Shown one piece after another: positions 23,965-32,599 of a stretch of 64,000 nt of DNA. How positions within the stretch are numbered: the first letter of the stretch is position 1; each line of letters begins with the position of its first letter. Made by a program: the position numbers and the translations under genes. Under the pieces are notes generated by a model. That model made no database searches, had not been told where the DNA came from, and worked only from the letters and a program-made list of their open reading frames with translations. The stretch is taken from assembly GCA_963791455.1 (NCBI GenBank), contig CAWBSM010000003.1, positions 124,001-188,000 of the forward strand, written 5' to 3'. Source of the stretch: Bog-473 sp963791455 (GTDB lineage Bacteria; Actinomycetota; Acidimicrobiia; Acidimicrobiales; RAAP-2).

Positions 23965-25026
23965 TCATTCGTATCGCTCGAAGATGCTGGCCTCGACCAG
24001 GCGGGCGAGGCCGTCGCGGATGTGGCGGGCCGTCGTGGCACCGATCCCTTCAACGGACTCGAGCTCGGTCGCCGAGGCGGAGAGGATCTCGGGCAGCGAG
24101 CCGAACCGCTGCACCAGCCGCTCGATCAGCGTCTCGGAGAGCTGCTGGGGCAGGCGGTGCAGGACGCGGTAGCCACGGGGCGCGAGGGCGGCGTGCAACT
24201 GGTCGTCGGAGGCCGGCAGGTTCAACGCGGCCACGACCCTCGGGAGGTCCATGAGGGCGTCGGGCGAGAGCGAGTGAAGACGGGCGATGCCCTTGTCGTC
24301 GGTGTAGTCACGCAGGACCAACGTGAGGCTCTCGTCCACGCCGGCGCTCAACTCCTCGGTCTGCAGATGGATAAGGCGGCCGTCGGATCCGAGCTCGACG
24401 AGGTGGCTCTCGATCTCCTCGGCGATACGGCGGACCATCTCGCCGGGCTGCAACACGGCCACCACGTCACGGACCGCGACCGAATCTTCCATCTCGAGAC
24501 GCGTCAGCGTTGACAGCGCGTCGTCGTAGCGGACGCGGAAGCGCTGCAGCGTGGAGAGTGCCTGGCTGGAGCGGTCGATCAGCCAGCCGGCCGACTGCGT
24601 CGTGTGCTTGCGGTCGTTGCGGTAGACGGCGATTGTCGCCATGGCCTCGGAGACCGCGACGACCGGCACGTCGATCGAGCGGGCGACCCGCTCGGCCGTG
24701 CGGTGGCGGGTGCCGGTCTCCGAGGTAGGGATGGTTGCCTTCGGGACGAGGTGCACATTGGCCCGGGCGATGCGCGAGGCGTCGGAGGCCAAGATGATGG
24801 CACCGTCCATCTTGGCCAGCTCCGAGAGCCGTTGGGGCGTGTACTCCGCGTCGAGGAGGAAACCGCCGGTGCAGACGGAGAGGACCGCCGCATCATCGCC
24901 CACGATGATCAGAGCCCCGTGCTTCGCCTGGAGGATCCGGTCGAGGCCTTCTCGCAGCGCCGTGCCCGGCGCAATCAGGGCCAGCGCGTCATTCAAAGGC
25001 GGGCTGCCGCCGGCAACGTCGGCCAC
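23965..25026 (-). CDS. disA: DisA, DNA-integrity-scanning diadenylate cyclase
   Basis: The protein (about 353 residues) has the DAC domain with the catalytic MDGAI (D74-G75-A76) and the GTRHRTAER motif (R107-H108-R109), a linker helix region, and C-terminal helix-hairpin-helix DNA-binding motifs (ELESVEGIGATTARHI). It makes c-di-AMP while scanning for branched DNA. The start is uncertain: the GTG at 25026 gives an N-terminus like other DisA proteins and overlaps radA by 34 bases; a TTG at 24996 overlaps the radA stop as TTGA. It is co-transcribed with radA. Confidence 0.93.
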   Translation of the reverse strand: MADVAGGSPPLNDALALIAPGTALREGLDRILQAKHGALIIVGDDAAVLSVCTGGFLLDAEYTPQRLSELAKMDGAIILASDASRIARANVHLVPKATIPTSETGTRHRTAERVARSIDVPVVAVSEAMATIAVYRNDRKHTTQSAGWLIDRSSQALSTLQRFRVRYDDALSTLTRLEMEDSVAVRDVVAVLQPGEMVRRIAEEIESHLVELGSDGRLIHLQTEELSAGVDESLTLVLRDYTDDKGIARLHSLSPDALMDLPRVVAALNLPASDDQLHAALAPRGYRVLHRLPQQLSETLIERLVQRFGSLPEILSASATELESVEGIGATTARHIRDGLARLVEASIFERYE

Positions 25027-26453
25027 CCGGGCATCGTACCCGGCCCTGTCTGCGCGCCGGCCTGCGACGAGGCCAGGGCCAGCGCCTCCGACAGCGTGCG
25101 CACCCCGTGCACCACCATGCCGGACGGAGCGAAGGAGGAGGCGCCCGGGCTCACCGTCGAGGCGGGGACGATCGCCCTGGTGAAGCCCGCCCGGTTGGCC
25201 TCGGTCAGGCGCCGCTCCGCTCCCGGCACCGTGCGGACCTCGCCGGCCAGCCCGAGCTCTCCGAATGCGACGACATCGGCCGGCAGGGCGCGGTCGGTCA
25301 CGACCGAGGCCAGCGCCAGCGCCACGGCGAGGTCGGCGGCCGGTTCGGTGACGCTGATGCCGCCGACGGCCGCGACGAAGAACTCGGCCCCCTCGGGGAC
25401 CTCGACCACGGTGCGACAGGCGAGGATGGCCACCAGGAGATTGGCCCGGGCGGCGTCGATGCCCAGGGTGTGGGGACGCGAGGTGCCGCCGGCCGCAGGG
25501 CCGAGGAGGGCCTGGACCTCGACGAGCAGGGGCCGGCGACCCTGAAGGACGGGCGCCACCGCGCTGCCCGGCACGCCCGCCATGCGATCCCCCAACATGA
25601 GCGGGCCGGGATCGGGCACGGCCCGGAGGCCGTCGTCGCGCATCTCGAAGATGCCGACCTCGCCGGTGGGACCGAAGCGGTGCTTCACCGAGGTCAGCAC
25701 GCGCAGGCTGTGGTGACGGTCGCCGTCGAAGGAGAGGACCGTGTCGACGAGATGCTCGACCGCCCGGGGCCCGGCCAGATCCCCGTCTTTGGTCACGTGT
25801 CCCACCAGGAGCAGCGGGACGCCGGTGGACTTTGCCATTCGGGTCAGGCGCTCGACGCACGCGCGCACCTGGGCCAGGCTGCCCGCCGGCTGGGCCAGCT
25901 CGGGGTCAGAGACCGATTGCAGCGAGTCGACGACGAGGAGCGCTGGGTGATGGCGCTCGACGGCCGCCTCGATCTCTCCCAGGTCGGGCCCCTCCAGCGC
26001 GAGGAGGTGCCGGGGCACGAGGCCGATGCGCGAGGCCCGCCCACGCACTTGGACGAGCGACTCCTCGGCGGAGGCGAGCATGACGTCGACTCCGGCGGCG
26101 GCCACCGACGAGAGCACCTGGAAGAGCAGCGTCGACTTGCCGATGCCGGGCGGCCCGAACAGCAGGGTCACCGAACCCCCGACCACACCCCCGCCCAGGA
26201 CGCGGTCGAGCTCGCTGACTCCGGTCGGCAACGGCCGCGCCGCCTCGGTCGAGACGTCCGCGAGGGTGACGGCGGGGGCGCCCGGTGCTGCCACACCCGG
26301 TCGCGTCGACCGGGGCCGCGGCGACGAAGGCCCGAACGTGTTCCAGGCGCCACAACTCGGGCAACGGCCCACCCAGCGCAGCGACGTGGCCTCGCACGCC
26401 CGACAGAGGTAGAAGACGTCGGAGCGGGCGCGGGGTCGGTGCGAGGTGACCAT
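24993..26453 (-). CDS. radA: DNA repair protein RadA (Sms)
   Basis: The protein (486 residues from the chosen ATG) has the four-Cys zinc finger (C17-x2-C20, C31-x2-C34), Walker A FGPPGIGKSTLLFQ, the RadA-specific KHRFGPTGEVGIFEM block and a C-terminal Lon-like domain (FFVAAVGGISVTEPAADLAV). RadA is a DNA branch-migration motor that processes recombination intermediates. I choose the ATG over an in-frame GTG three codons upstream. disA overlaps its 3' end, a common pairing. Confidence 0.95.
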   Translation of the reverse strand: MVTSHRPRARSDVFYLCRACEATSLRWVGRCPSCGAWNTFGPSSPRPRSTRPGVAAPGAPAVTLADVSTEAARPLPTGVSELDRVLGGGVVGGSVTLLFGPPGIGKSTLLFQVLSSVAAAGVDVMLASAEESLVQVRGRASRIGLVPRHLLALEGPDLGEIEAAVERHHPALLVVDSLQSVSDPELAQPAGSLAQVRACVERLTRMAKSTGVPLLLVGHVTKDGDLAGPRAVEHLVDTVLSFDGDRHHSLRVLTSVKHRFGPTGEVGIFEMRDDGLRAVPDPGPLMLGDRMAGVPGSAVAPVLQGRRPLLVEVQALLGPAAGGTSRPHTLGIDAARANLLVAILACRTVVEVPEGAEFFVAAVGGISVTEPAADLAVALALASVVTDRALPADVVAFGELGLAGEVRTVPGAERRLTEANRAGFTRAIVPASTVSPGASSFAPSGMVVHGVRTLSEALALASSQAGAQTGPGTMPGWPTLPAAARL

Positions 26454-26568
26454 GGGGGGCACGCTACGGAACGGGTGTCACAGCGCCGCTCGTCGCGTCC
26501 CGTCCCCCCCCACCGCCCCACCCCACCCTGCGCCAACATGAATGAAACATGAATGAGAGGCTCGGTGG

Positions 26569-27582
26569 ATGGACGCACCGAGCAAAGCGCAGCGGGATCG
26601 CTGGGTACGCCAGCTCGGCGACGAGGTCCTTCACGGCCGGCTCTTGGCCGACCTGCCCTGCCTCCGCGAGGTCGCGCACTGCGAGCCCGCTCAGCCGTCC
26701 GCGCCGTCGGGCTGGGTGCGGGTCGCGGCCTGGAACGTCCAGCGCGGGCGGCACCCCGGTCAGCTCGCGGCGCGGTTGGCGTCATGCGAGGCCGACGTCG
26801 TGCTGCTCTCCGAGGTCGACTCCGGCATGGCCCGGACCCAGAACGTGGACGTGACCGACGCCATCGCCACGCAGCGGCGCGCCGGTTTCGTCTTCGGCGT
26901 CGAATTCGTCGAGCTCGGCCTCGGTGACCCGTTAGAACAGGCCGTCGCGGGCGGGCTCGAGAACGAGCGCGGTCTTCACGGCAACGCCATCGTGACGCAG
27001 GCGCCGTTGCACGACCCCGACGTCATCCGCCTCCCGGGCGTCGGCCTCGGGTGGTTCGCCGACGATTCGCCCCAACCCCGCGTCGGCGGCCGCATGGCCG
27101 TGGTCGCGACCGTCGCCATCGACGGCATCAGCGTGCAGTTGGCCTCGACCCACTTGGAGAACCGCACCGATCCCGGGCACCGTGCCGAACAGTTGGAGTC
27201 GCTCCTGTCGACTCTCGACGCGCGCTCGGGCCGTGGACCGGCCATCGTCGGCGGCGACTTCAACACGCTCGGCGCCTCCTACGAGGCGCTGTTCGACCGG
27301 TCCCGGGTGCGCGCGCTCCGGCAAGCCAACCCGACCCGATTCACGTGGCCCGTGTCCCCCGAGCCACTCTTCGAGGTCGCGCGAGCGCACGGGTTCGAGT
27401 GGACCGAAGCCAACGTCGCCGCACCGACGACAGACCACGACTTCCTCGGGCGGCCCAACCATGTGCCGCTCAAGTTGGACTGGCTGTTGGTGCGCGGGTT
27501 GGTGGCGCGCCGCCCCGCCGTCGTGGCGGCGGGTGGCCTCTCGGACCACAACCTCGTCTCGGTGGGCGTCCGGCTACCGTGA
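26569..27582 (+). CDS. Endonuclease/exonuclease/phosphatase (EEP) family hydrolase
   Basis: The 337-residue protein carries the EEP fold motifs in order: VAAWNVQRGRHPGQ (WN), VVLLSEVDSGMA (Glu metal ligand), STHLENRTDP, VGGDFNTLG (GDFN) and GLSDHNLVSV (SDH). The superfamily includes DNases, sphingomyelinases and inositol phosphatases; no signal peptide is present, so a cytoplasmic role is likely. It stands alone on the plus strand between radA and clpC. The upstream gap contains a C-rich run and a short direct repeat (AACATGAATG-A / AACATGAATG). Substrate unknown. Confidence 0.85.
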   Translation: MDAPSKAQRDRWVRQLGDEVLHGRLLADLPCLREVAHCEPAQPSAPSGWVRVAAWNVQRGRHPGQLAARLASCEADVVLLSEVDSGMARTQNVDVTDAIATQRRAGFVFGVEFVELGLGDPLEQAVAGGLENERGLHGNAIVTQAPLHDPDVIRLPGVGLGWFADDSPQPRVGGRMAVVATVAIDGISVQLASTHLENRTDPGHRAEQLESLLSTLDARSGRGPAIVGGDFNTLGASYEALFDRSRVRALRQANPTRFTWPVSPEPLFEVARAHGFEWTEANVAAPTTDHDFLGRPNHVPLKLDWLLVRGLVARRPAVVAAGGLSDHNLVSVGVRLP

Positions 27583-27597
27583 ACCGACGAGTCACTT

Positions 27598-27614
27598 CCG
27601 GGCGCGACGCCCGG
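27598..27614. terminator. Hairpin between convergent EEP gene and clpC
   Basis: CCGGGCG-CGA-CGCCCGG is a perfect 7-bp stem with a three-base loop, placed in the 38-base gap between the two convergent stops. Confidence 0.55.
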
Positions 27615-27620
27615 TGGGTG

Positions 27621-30131
27621 CTACTCGGCGTCGGCGCCGGCGCCGGCGAGCTCCAGCGGTGGGGGTTGGATCCCCTCGATCGCCGTGAAGCTGAGCTGTG
27701 GACCCTCGCCGTCGATGGGCGACTCCTCGACGTCGACGACGATCGTCTCGCCGACGCGGAACTCCTTCCAGAGGATGCGCTCGGACAACGGGTCCTCGAC
27801 CATCTGTTGGATGGCCCGGCGCAACGGCCGCGCCCCCAGCTGGGGGTCGTAGCCCTTCTCGGCCAGCAGCGACCGAGCGGCCGGCGTCAACTCGAGGCCG
27901 ATGCCCTGATCCGACAGCTGCTTGACCGTGCGCGACATCAAGAGGTCGACGATCTCAGTCACCTCGGCCCGCGAGAGCTCGTGGAAGACGATCACCTCGT
28001 CGATCCGGTTGAGGAACTCGGGCCGGAAGTGAGCCTTGAGGGCCTCGTCGACCTTGGCCTTCATCCGCTCGTAGGTCACCGCCTCCGACGTCTTGGCGAA
28101 GCCCATGTTGGACTTGCGCAGGTCGGCCGTCCCGAGGTTCGAGGTCATGATCAGCACGGTGTTCTTGAAGTCGACCGTCCGGCCCTGGGCATCGGTGAGG
28201 CGGCCGTCCTCAAGGATCTGCAACAGCGTGTTGAACACGTCGGGATGCGCCTTTTCCACCTCGTCGAAGAGCACGACCGAGAACGGCTTGCGCCGCACGG
28301 CCTCGGTCAGCTGGCCACCTTCCTCGTAGCCCACGTAGCCCGGGGGCGATCCGACCAGCCGGCTGACCGTGTGCTTCTCCATGTACTCGGACATGTCCAG
28401 CTGAATCAGCGCGTCCTCGTCGTCGAAGAGGAACTCGGCCAGCGTCTTGGCCAGCTCCGTCTTGCCGACGCCAGTCGGGCCCAAGAAGATGAACGATCCG
28501 CTCGGACGCTTCGGGTCCTTCAGACCGGCACGGGTGCGGCGGATGGCGCGGGACAGTGCCTTCAGCGCCTCCTCCTGGCCGATGACCCGCTTGTGAAGCT
28601 CTTCCTCCATGCGCAAGAGCTTGGCGGTCTCCTCCTCGGTGAGCCGGTAGACGGGGATGCCGGTCCAAGCGGCCAACACCTCCGCGATGACCTCTTCGTC
28701 CACGACGTCGAAGAGGTCGACGCCGTCGGCACGCAGTTCGGCCTCCTGGCTCTCTTTGCGGTCGAGGCGCTCCTTCTCCTGCTCGGCCAGCTTCTTGGCC
28801 TGCTCGAAGGCGCCCTTCTCGATCGCGGCCTCCTTGTCGGCGCGCAGTCGCGCGATCTCCTCGTCGAGTTTCTTGGCGTTCGGTGGAGTGGCCATGCGAC
28901 GGATGCGCAGGCGGCTGCCGGCTTCGTCGATGAGGTCGATCGCCTTGTCGGGCAGGTAGCGGTCGGCCAGGTAGCGGTCCGCGAGATTGGCCGCGGCGAC
29001 CAGCGCCTGGTCGGTGATGCTGACCGCGTGGTGCGACTCGTAGCGGTCGCGCAGGCCCTTGAGGATGTCGATGGTCAGCGCCACCGTCGGTTGGTCGACC
29101 TTGACCGGCTGGAAACGCCGCTCGAGGGCGGCGTCCTTCTCGAGGTGCTTGCGGTACTCGTCGATCGTCGTCGCGCCGACCGTCTGCAACTCGCCCCGCG
29201 CCAACATCGGCTTGAGGATCGAGGCCGCGTCGATCGCGCCTTCGGCGGCGCCCGCGCCGACCAAGGTGTGGATCTCGTCGATGAAGAGGACGATGTCGCC
29301 TCGCGTGCGGATCTCCTTGAGGACCTTCTTCAACCGCTCCTCAAAGTCACCGCGGTAGCGGCTGCCCGCCACGAGCGCGCCCAGGTCCAGGGTGTAGAGC
29401 TGCTTGCCGGTCAGCGTCTCGGGCACCTCGTTGGACACGATCCGCTGGGCCAGTCCCTCGACGATGGCGGTCTTGCCGACGCCGGGCTCGCCGATGAGGA
29501 CGGGATTGTTCTTGGTACGGCGTGACAGGACCTGCATGACCCGTTCGATCTCTTTTGCACGTCCGATGACGGGGTCGAGCTTGCCGTCGCGAGCGAGCTG
29601 GGTGAGGTTCCGGCCGAACTGGTCGAGCACCGGGGAGCCCGAAGGACTGTCGCCCGAGCTGGCGCCCTGGCTCGCGCCGACCGACTCCTTGCCCTGGTTG
29701 CCCGACATGAGCTGGATGACCTGCTGGCGCACCCGGCCCAGGTCGGCACCGAGGCTCACCAGCACGGTGGCCGCCACACCCTCGCCCTCACGCACCAGAC
29801 CGAGCAGCATGTGCTCGGTGCCGATGTAGCTGTGGCCCAACTGCAACGCCTCGCGGAGCGAGAGCTCGAGGACCTTCTTGGCCCTGGGTGTGAACGGCGG
29901 AGAACCACTCGGCGCGGTGCCCGCCATGCCGATCGTCTCTTCGACCTTCTCACGGACGGCCTCGAGGGAGATCCCCAGGGACTCGAGAGCCTTGGCCGCG
30001 ACACCCTCACCCTCGTGGATCAAACCCAAAAGGATGTGCTCGGTGCCGATGAAGCTGTGGTTCAGCAGGCGCGCTTCTTCTTGCGCCAGCACCAACACCC
30101 TTCGTGCCCGGTCGGTGAAACGTTCGAACAC
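27621..30131 (-). CDS. clpC: ClpC, AAA+ unfoldase of the Clp protease
   Basis: The 836-residue protein is full-length ClpC: two N-terminal Clp_N repeats (MFERFTDRARRVLVLAQEEA; NHSFIGTEHILLGLIHEGEG), D1 with Walker A GEPGVGKTAIVEGL, a coiled middle domain (LDEEIARLRADKEAAIEKGA) and D2 with GPTGVGKTELAKTL. It unfolds substrates for ClpP and is essential in many actinobacteria. GTG start with a GGAGAGG-type site upstream. It is divergent from the polyprenyl synthase gene; the gap carries a perfect inverted repeat that may be regulatory. Confidence 0.97.
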   Translation of the reverse strand: MFERFTDRARRVLVLAQEEARLLNHSFIGTEHILLGLIHEGEGVAAKALESLGISLEAVREKVEETIGMAGTAPSGSPPFTPRAKKVLELSLREALQLGHSYIGTEHMLLGLVREGEGVAATVLVSLGADLGRVRQQVIQLMSGNQGKESVGASQGASSGDSPSGSPVLDQFGRNLTQLARDGKLDPVIGRAKEIERVMQVLSRRTKNNPVLIGEPGVGKTAIVEGLAQRIVSNEVPETLTGKQLYTLDLGALVAGSRYRGDFEERLKKVLKEIRTRGDIVLFIDEIHTLVGAGAAEGAIDAASILKPMLARGELQTVGATTIDEYRKHLEKDAALERRFQPVKVDQPTVALTIDILKGLRDRYESHHAVSITDQALVAAANLADRYLADRYLPDKAIDLIDEAGSRLRIRRMATPPNAKKLDEEIARLRADKEAAIEKGAFEQAKKLAEQEKERLDRKESQEAELRADGVDLFDVVDEEVIAEVLAAWTGIPVYRLTEEETAKLLRMEEELHKRVIGQEEALKALSRAIRRTRAGLKDPKRPSGSFIFLGPTGVGKTELAKTLAEFLFDDEDALIQLDMSEYMEKHTVSRLVGSPPGYVGYEEGGQLTEAVRRKPFSVVLFDEVEKAHPDVFNTLLQILEDGRLTDAQGRTVDFKNTVLIMTSNLGTADLRKSNMGFAKTSEAVTYERMKAKVDEALKAHFRPEFLNRIDEVIVFHELSRAEVTEIVDLLMSRTVKQLSDQGIGLELTPAARSLLAEKGYDPQLGARPLRRAIQQMVEDPLSERILWKEFRVGETIVVDVEESPIDGEGPQLSFTAIEGIQPPPLELAGAGADAE

Positions 30132-30232
30132 CCTGACCGCCTCTCCTTCTGCAGCTTCTCTTGCTTCTCGGCCCAGTGTACCTGTGGCCTTAGTTGATCA
30201 CGTCGCAGCCTCGCCAGAGCAGTAGTTGGCAA

Positions 30233-30256
30233 GAAAACCCCAGCACCGGGGTTTTC
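30233..30256. promoter_or_regulatory. Perfect inverted repeat in the clpC / prenyl-synthase divergent gap
   Basis: GAAAACCCC-AGCACC-GGGGTTTTC is a 9-bp perfect inverted repeat with a six-base centre. It lies about 100 bases upstream of clpC and 60 bases upstream of the prenyl synthase start. It matches neither CIRCE, HAIR, CtsR nor any ClgR box I know. It could be an operator or a hairpin in a leader RNA. Confidence 0.55.
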
Positions 30257-30316
30257 GGTGCGCCCAGCCGGGGGCAGTTGTCGTGATTGTCGGGTCGTGC
30301 CCTAACGTTTGCAGCA

Positions 30317-31291
30317 GTGAACCCGACCGAGGCACTCGGCCTCCCCCGCCTGCAAGAGGGCCTGCGGCGTCTAGAGCCCCTGCTCAGCGCCTCTGTCGTC
30401 ACGGGCGACGGGTTCTTGGACGAGGTCACGACGCACCTGATCTCAGCCGGCGGCAAACGGCTACGGCCTCTTTTGGCCCTGGCCACGGCCACGGCGGGCG
30501 ACCGGGACGCAACGGAGGATGACCTGATGGGCGCCGTGGCGGTCGAGCTCGTCCACCTCGCCTCCCTTTACCACGACGACGTCATCGACGAGGCGACCAT
30601 CCGACGCAACGTCGAGAGTGTCAACAGCCGGTTCGGGAATCTGGTGGCCATCGTGGCCGGCGACTACTTGCTGGCCCGCAGCGCCGCCATCGCGGCCAGC
30701 CTCGGCACCGAGATCGCCGCGTTGCTCGCCGACACCCTGGGGCGACTTTGCCAAGGCCAGGTGACCGAGGTCCGCTCCGCCTACCAGATCGGACGCAGCC
30801 ACGAGGACTACTTCGCCGCCATCAGTGGCAAGACCGCCGCGCTGACCGCGACGTCCTGCCGCATCGGCGCGCTCACCGGTGGGCTGCCGGCAGCCGAGGT
30901 CGACGCGTGCACCGAGTTCGGGCGGTGTTTCGGCATGGTGTTCCAGATACGCGACGACATCCTCGACATCACGGCCACCGACGGCCAGTTGCAGAAGCCG
31001 GCCGGCCAGGATCTCGCCGAGGGCATCTACACGCTGCCGGCACTCGTGGCGTTGACCGACCCCGACGCCGGGCCGGACCTGCGCGCGCTGCTCGGACAAC
31101 CCTTGGCCCTACCCGAGCGCGACAAGGCGCGGGCGATCGTGATGGAGTCGCGCGGGATCGCCACCGCGGTGGACCAGGCGCGGGCCTATGTGAACGACGC
31201 GCAGACGGCCACCGCCGGCATCGGCCAACCCGGCCTGTCGGCGGGGCTCTCGCGGCTGGTCGCGGAGCTGCTCAGCGACCTGCCCGACTGA
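30317..31291 (+). CDS. Polyprenyl diphosphate synthase (trans-type)
   Basis: The 324-residue protein has both Asp-rich motifs of trans-prenyltransferases, LYHDDVIDEATIRRN (DDxxD) and FQIRDDILDITATD, plus AGGKRLRPLLAL and GDYLLARSAAIAA. It condenses isopentenyl diphosphate onto an allylic primer to make a polyprenyl diphosphate, most likely a quinone side chain; chain length cannot be read off. The GTG start (NPTEALGLP) fits family length better than an upstream in-frame codon. It uses IPP from the MEP pathway, two genes of which are in this window. Confidence 0.9.
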   Translation: MNPTEALGLPRLQEGLRRLEPLLSASVVTGDGFLDEVTTHLISAGGKRLRPLLALATATAGDRDATEDDLMGAVAVELVHLASLYHDDVIDEATIRRNVESVNSRFGNLVAIVAGDYLLARSAAIAASLGTEIAALLADTLGRLCQGQVTEVRSAYQIGRSHEDYFAAISGKTAALTATSCRIGALTGGLPAAEVDACTEFGRCFGMVFQIRDDILDITATDGQLQKPAGQDLAEGIYTLPALVALTDPDAGPDLRALLGQPLALPERDKARAIVMESRGIATAVDQARAYVNDAQTATAGIGQPGLSAGLSRLVAELLSDLPD

Positions 31292-31294
31292 CGC

Positions 31295-31326
31295 CGGTCG
31301 CCCAGACGCCCGGTCGCCCAGACGCC
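31295..31326 (+). repeat. 16-bp tandem duplication after the prenyl synthase
   Basis: CGGTCGCCCAGACGCC occurs twice in perfect head-to-tail order directly after the stop codon. No function is evident. Confidence 0.9.
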
Positions 31327-31331
31327 CGACG

Positions 31332-31784
31332 CTACAGACCGCTCGAGCCCGTGTTCCCGGTCGAGCCGGTGTTGGTGGACGCGCTCGGGCCCGCCGGCGT
31401 GGTGGAGCTCGACGACCCGCACTTCGCCTTGAGCTTGGACAGCCGTGCGTTCAGCCTCTGCTCTCGGGCCTGAACCCGGGCAATGCGCCGGGCGATGAAG
31501 TCGGCGATCCTCGTGTGTCCGGCGGCCTTGGCCTGGTTCTCGCGGGCTTCGGCCTTGGGCAGGCGGGACGCCACCGCGCCTTCGAACTTGTTGACCTTGG
31601 ACTCGATCGTGGGCAACTTCGAGCAGAGCGTCGTGAGGGCCGCACCGCTCCCGGTGGCCCCGGTGGCCCCGGTGGCCCCGGTACCGCCGGTCGGAGTGGT
31701 CGGAGCGGCCGCACCGGCCAGGCCAGCCGCACCGAAGGTCAGGGCCCCCGCCACGGCAGTTCCGGCGAGCAACGTGCGAATCAT
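31332..31784 (-). CDS. Small secreted helical protein, paralogue A
   Basis: The 150-residue protein has a signal peptide (IRTLLAGTAVAGALTFGAAG, cleavage near AGAAA), a Gly/Thr-rich spacer, then an amphipathic helical domain of about 75 residues bounded by two Cys (TLCSKLPTIESKV ... LSKLKAKC), and a Ser/Thr/Gly-rich tail. Within the domain, PKAEARENQAKAAGHTRIAD is strongly basic and coiled-coil-like. I know no named family. AAGGAGGACTC precedes the ATG. The next gene upstream is a clear paralogue with the same layout, so this is a tandem duplication. Confidence 0.78.
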   Translation of the reverse strand: MIRTLLAGTAVAGALTFGAAGLAGAAAPTTPTGGTGATGATGATGSGAALTTLCSKLPTIESKVNKFEGAVASRLPKAEARENQAKAAGHTRIADFIARRIARVQAREQRLNARLSKLKAKCGSSSSTTPAGPSASTNTGSTGNTGSSGL

Positions 31785-31995
31785 GAGTCCTCCTTGGACG
31801 TCGGTGCCTTCCCGCGCCGGGCGGCACGGTCACTGTGCACGCGAAATGTGAGGAACTTGTTAAGACGGCGTGAGGGAACCGACGGGGATCGGCAGAACTG
31901 AGAGCTTCGAGAAGCGGCCCGAGAATTGCGAAGGCGACCACCGCCGGGAAACCTCCCCAGACGGTGGTCGCCCCGCGCCCCCCGACCGTGACCGA

Positions 31996-32379
31996 TCAGC
32001 TGGCGCTGGCGCTGGTGCTGGTGCTGGTGCTGCAGACCTGCGCCGCCTTGGCCAGCCGCGCGTTCACTTTGGTCTCACGGTGCTGCACCCGCGTGATCCG
32101 GTTGGCGATGGCGGTGGCCAGCGTGGTGTGACCGTCCGCCTTCGCCTTGGCCTCCCGAGCCTGGGCCTTGGGCACCCACGCGTTGACCTTGGCCTCACGG
32201 GCCTGGACCTTGGCCTGAAGCGCCGGGAGCTTGGCGCACAGGGTGGCCATGGTCGTCCCGGTCGAGGTCGATCCGGTCGATCCGGCGGGAGTGGTCGGGG
32301 ACGCTGCACCGGCGATGCCTGCGGCACCGAAGGTCAGGGCGCCGGCGATTGCGGTTCCTGCGATGAGCTTGCGAAACAT
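31996..32379 (-). CDS. Small secreted helical protein, paralogue B
   Basis: This 127-residue protein parallels its neighbour: signal peptide FRKLIAGTAIAGALTFGAAG, a Ser/Thr/Gly spacer, the domain from LCAKLPALQAKV through PKAQAREAKAKADGHTTLAT to LAKAAQVC, and a short Ser/Thr tail. Both share the pattern PKA-x-ARE-x2-AKA-x-GHT-x2-A and R-x-RVQ-x-RE. The ATG is preceded by AAGGAGGACCTC, nearly identical to that of paralogue A, and a CCTCACAT segment further upstream is also shared, so the promoter zone was copied too. Function unknown; exported. Confidence 0.76.
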   Translation of the reverse strand: MFRKLIAGTAIAGALTFGAAGIAGAASPTTPAGSTGSTSTGTTMATLCAKLPALQAKVQAREAKVNAWVPKAQAREAKAKADGHTTLATAIANRITRVQHRETKVNARLAKAAQVCSTSTSTSASAS

Positions 32380-32599
32380 GAGGTCCTCCTTGGACTCCGT
32401 GCACTCCGTGCGCTCTGCACGTTCACCACCATGTGCGGCGGCACAATCCAGGCTGAGCGCTAGATGTGAGGGAAGGGTCATCGGGGATTCAGCAAACGTC
32501 CCGCAGCATAAGGAAACCGGAAAAAAGCGTCCGATGACCCCCAAGAAACGACCGTCGAGCCGTCGGGCGAGTCTCGGCGCCGCGGCGGGGCGGCCGCGT

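Noticed and set aside
25107..26552. 481-residue open frame antisense to radA
   Set aside because: Opposite strand carries an unmistakable RadA with all motifs; the antisense frame has none.
27051..29525. 824-residue open frame antisense to clpC
   Set aside because: It spans the 3' part of the EEP gene and most of clpC in an antisense register; low-complexity Leu/Val/Gly runs and no start signal.
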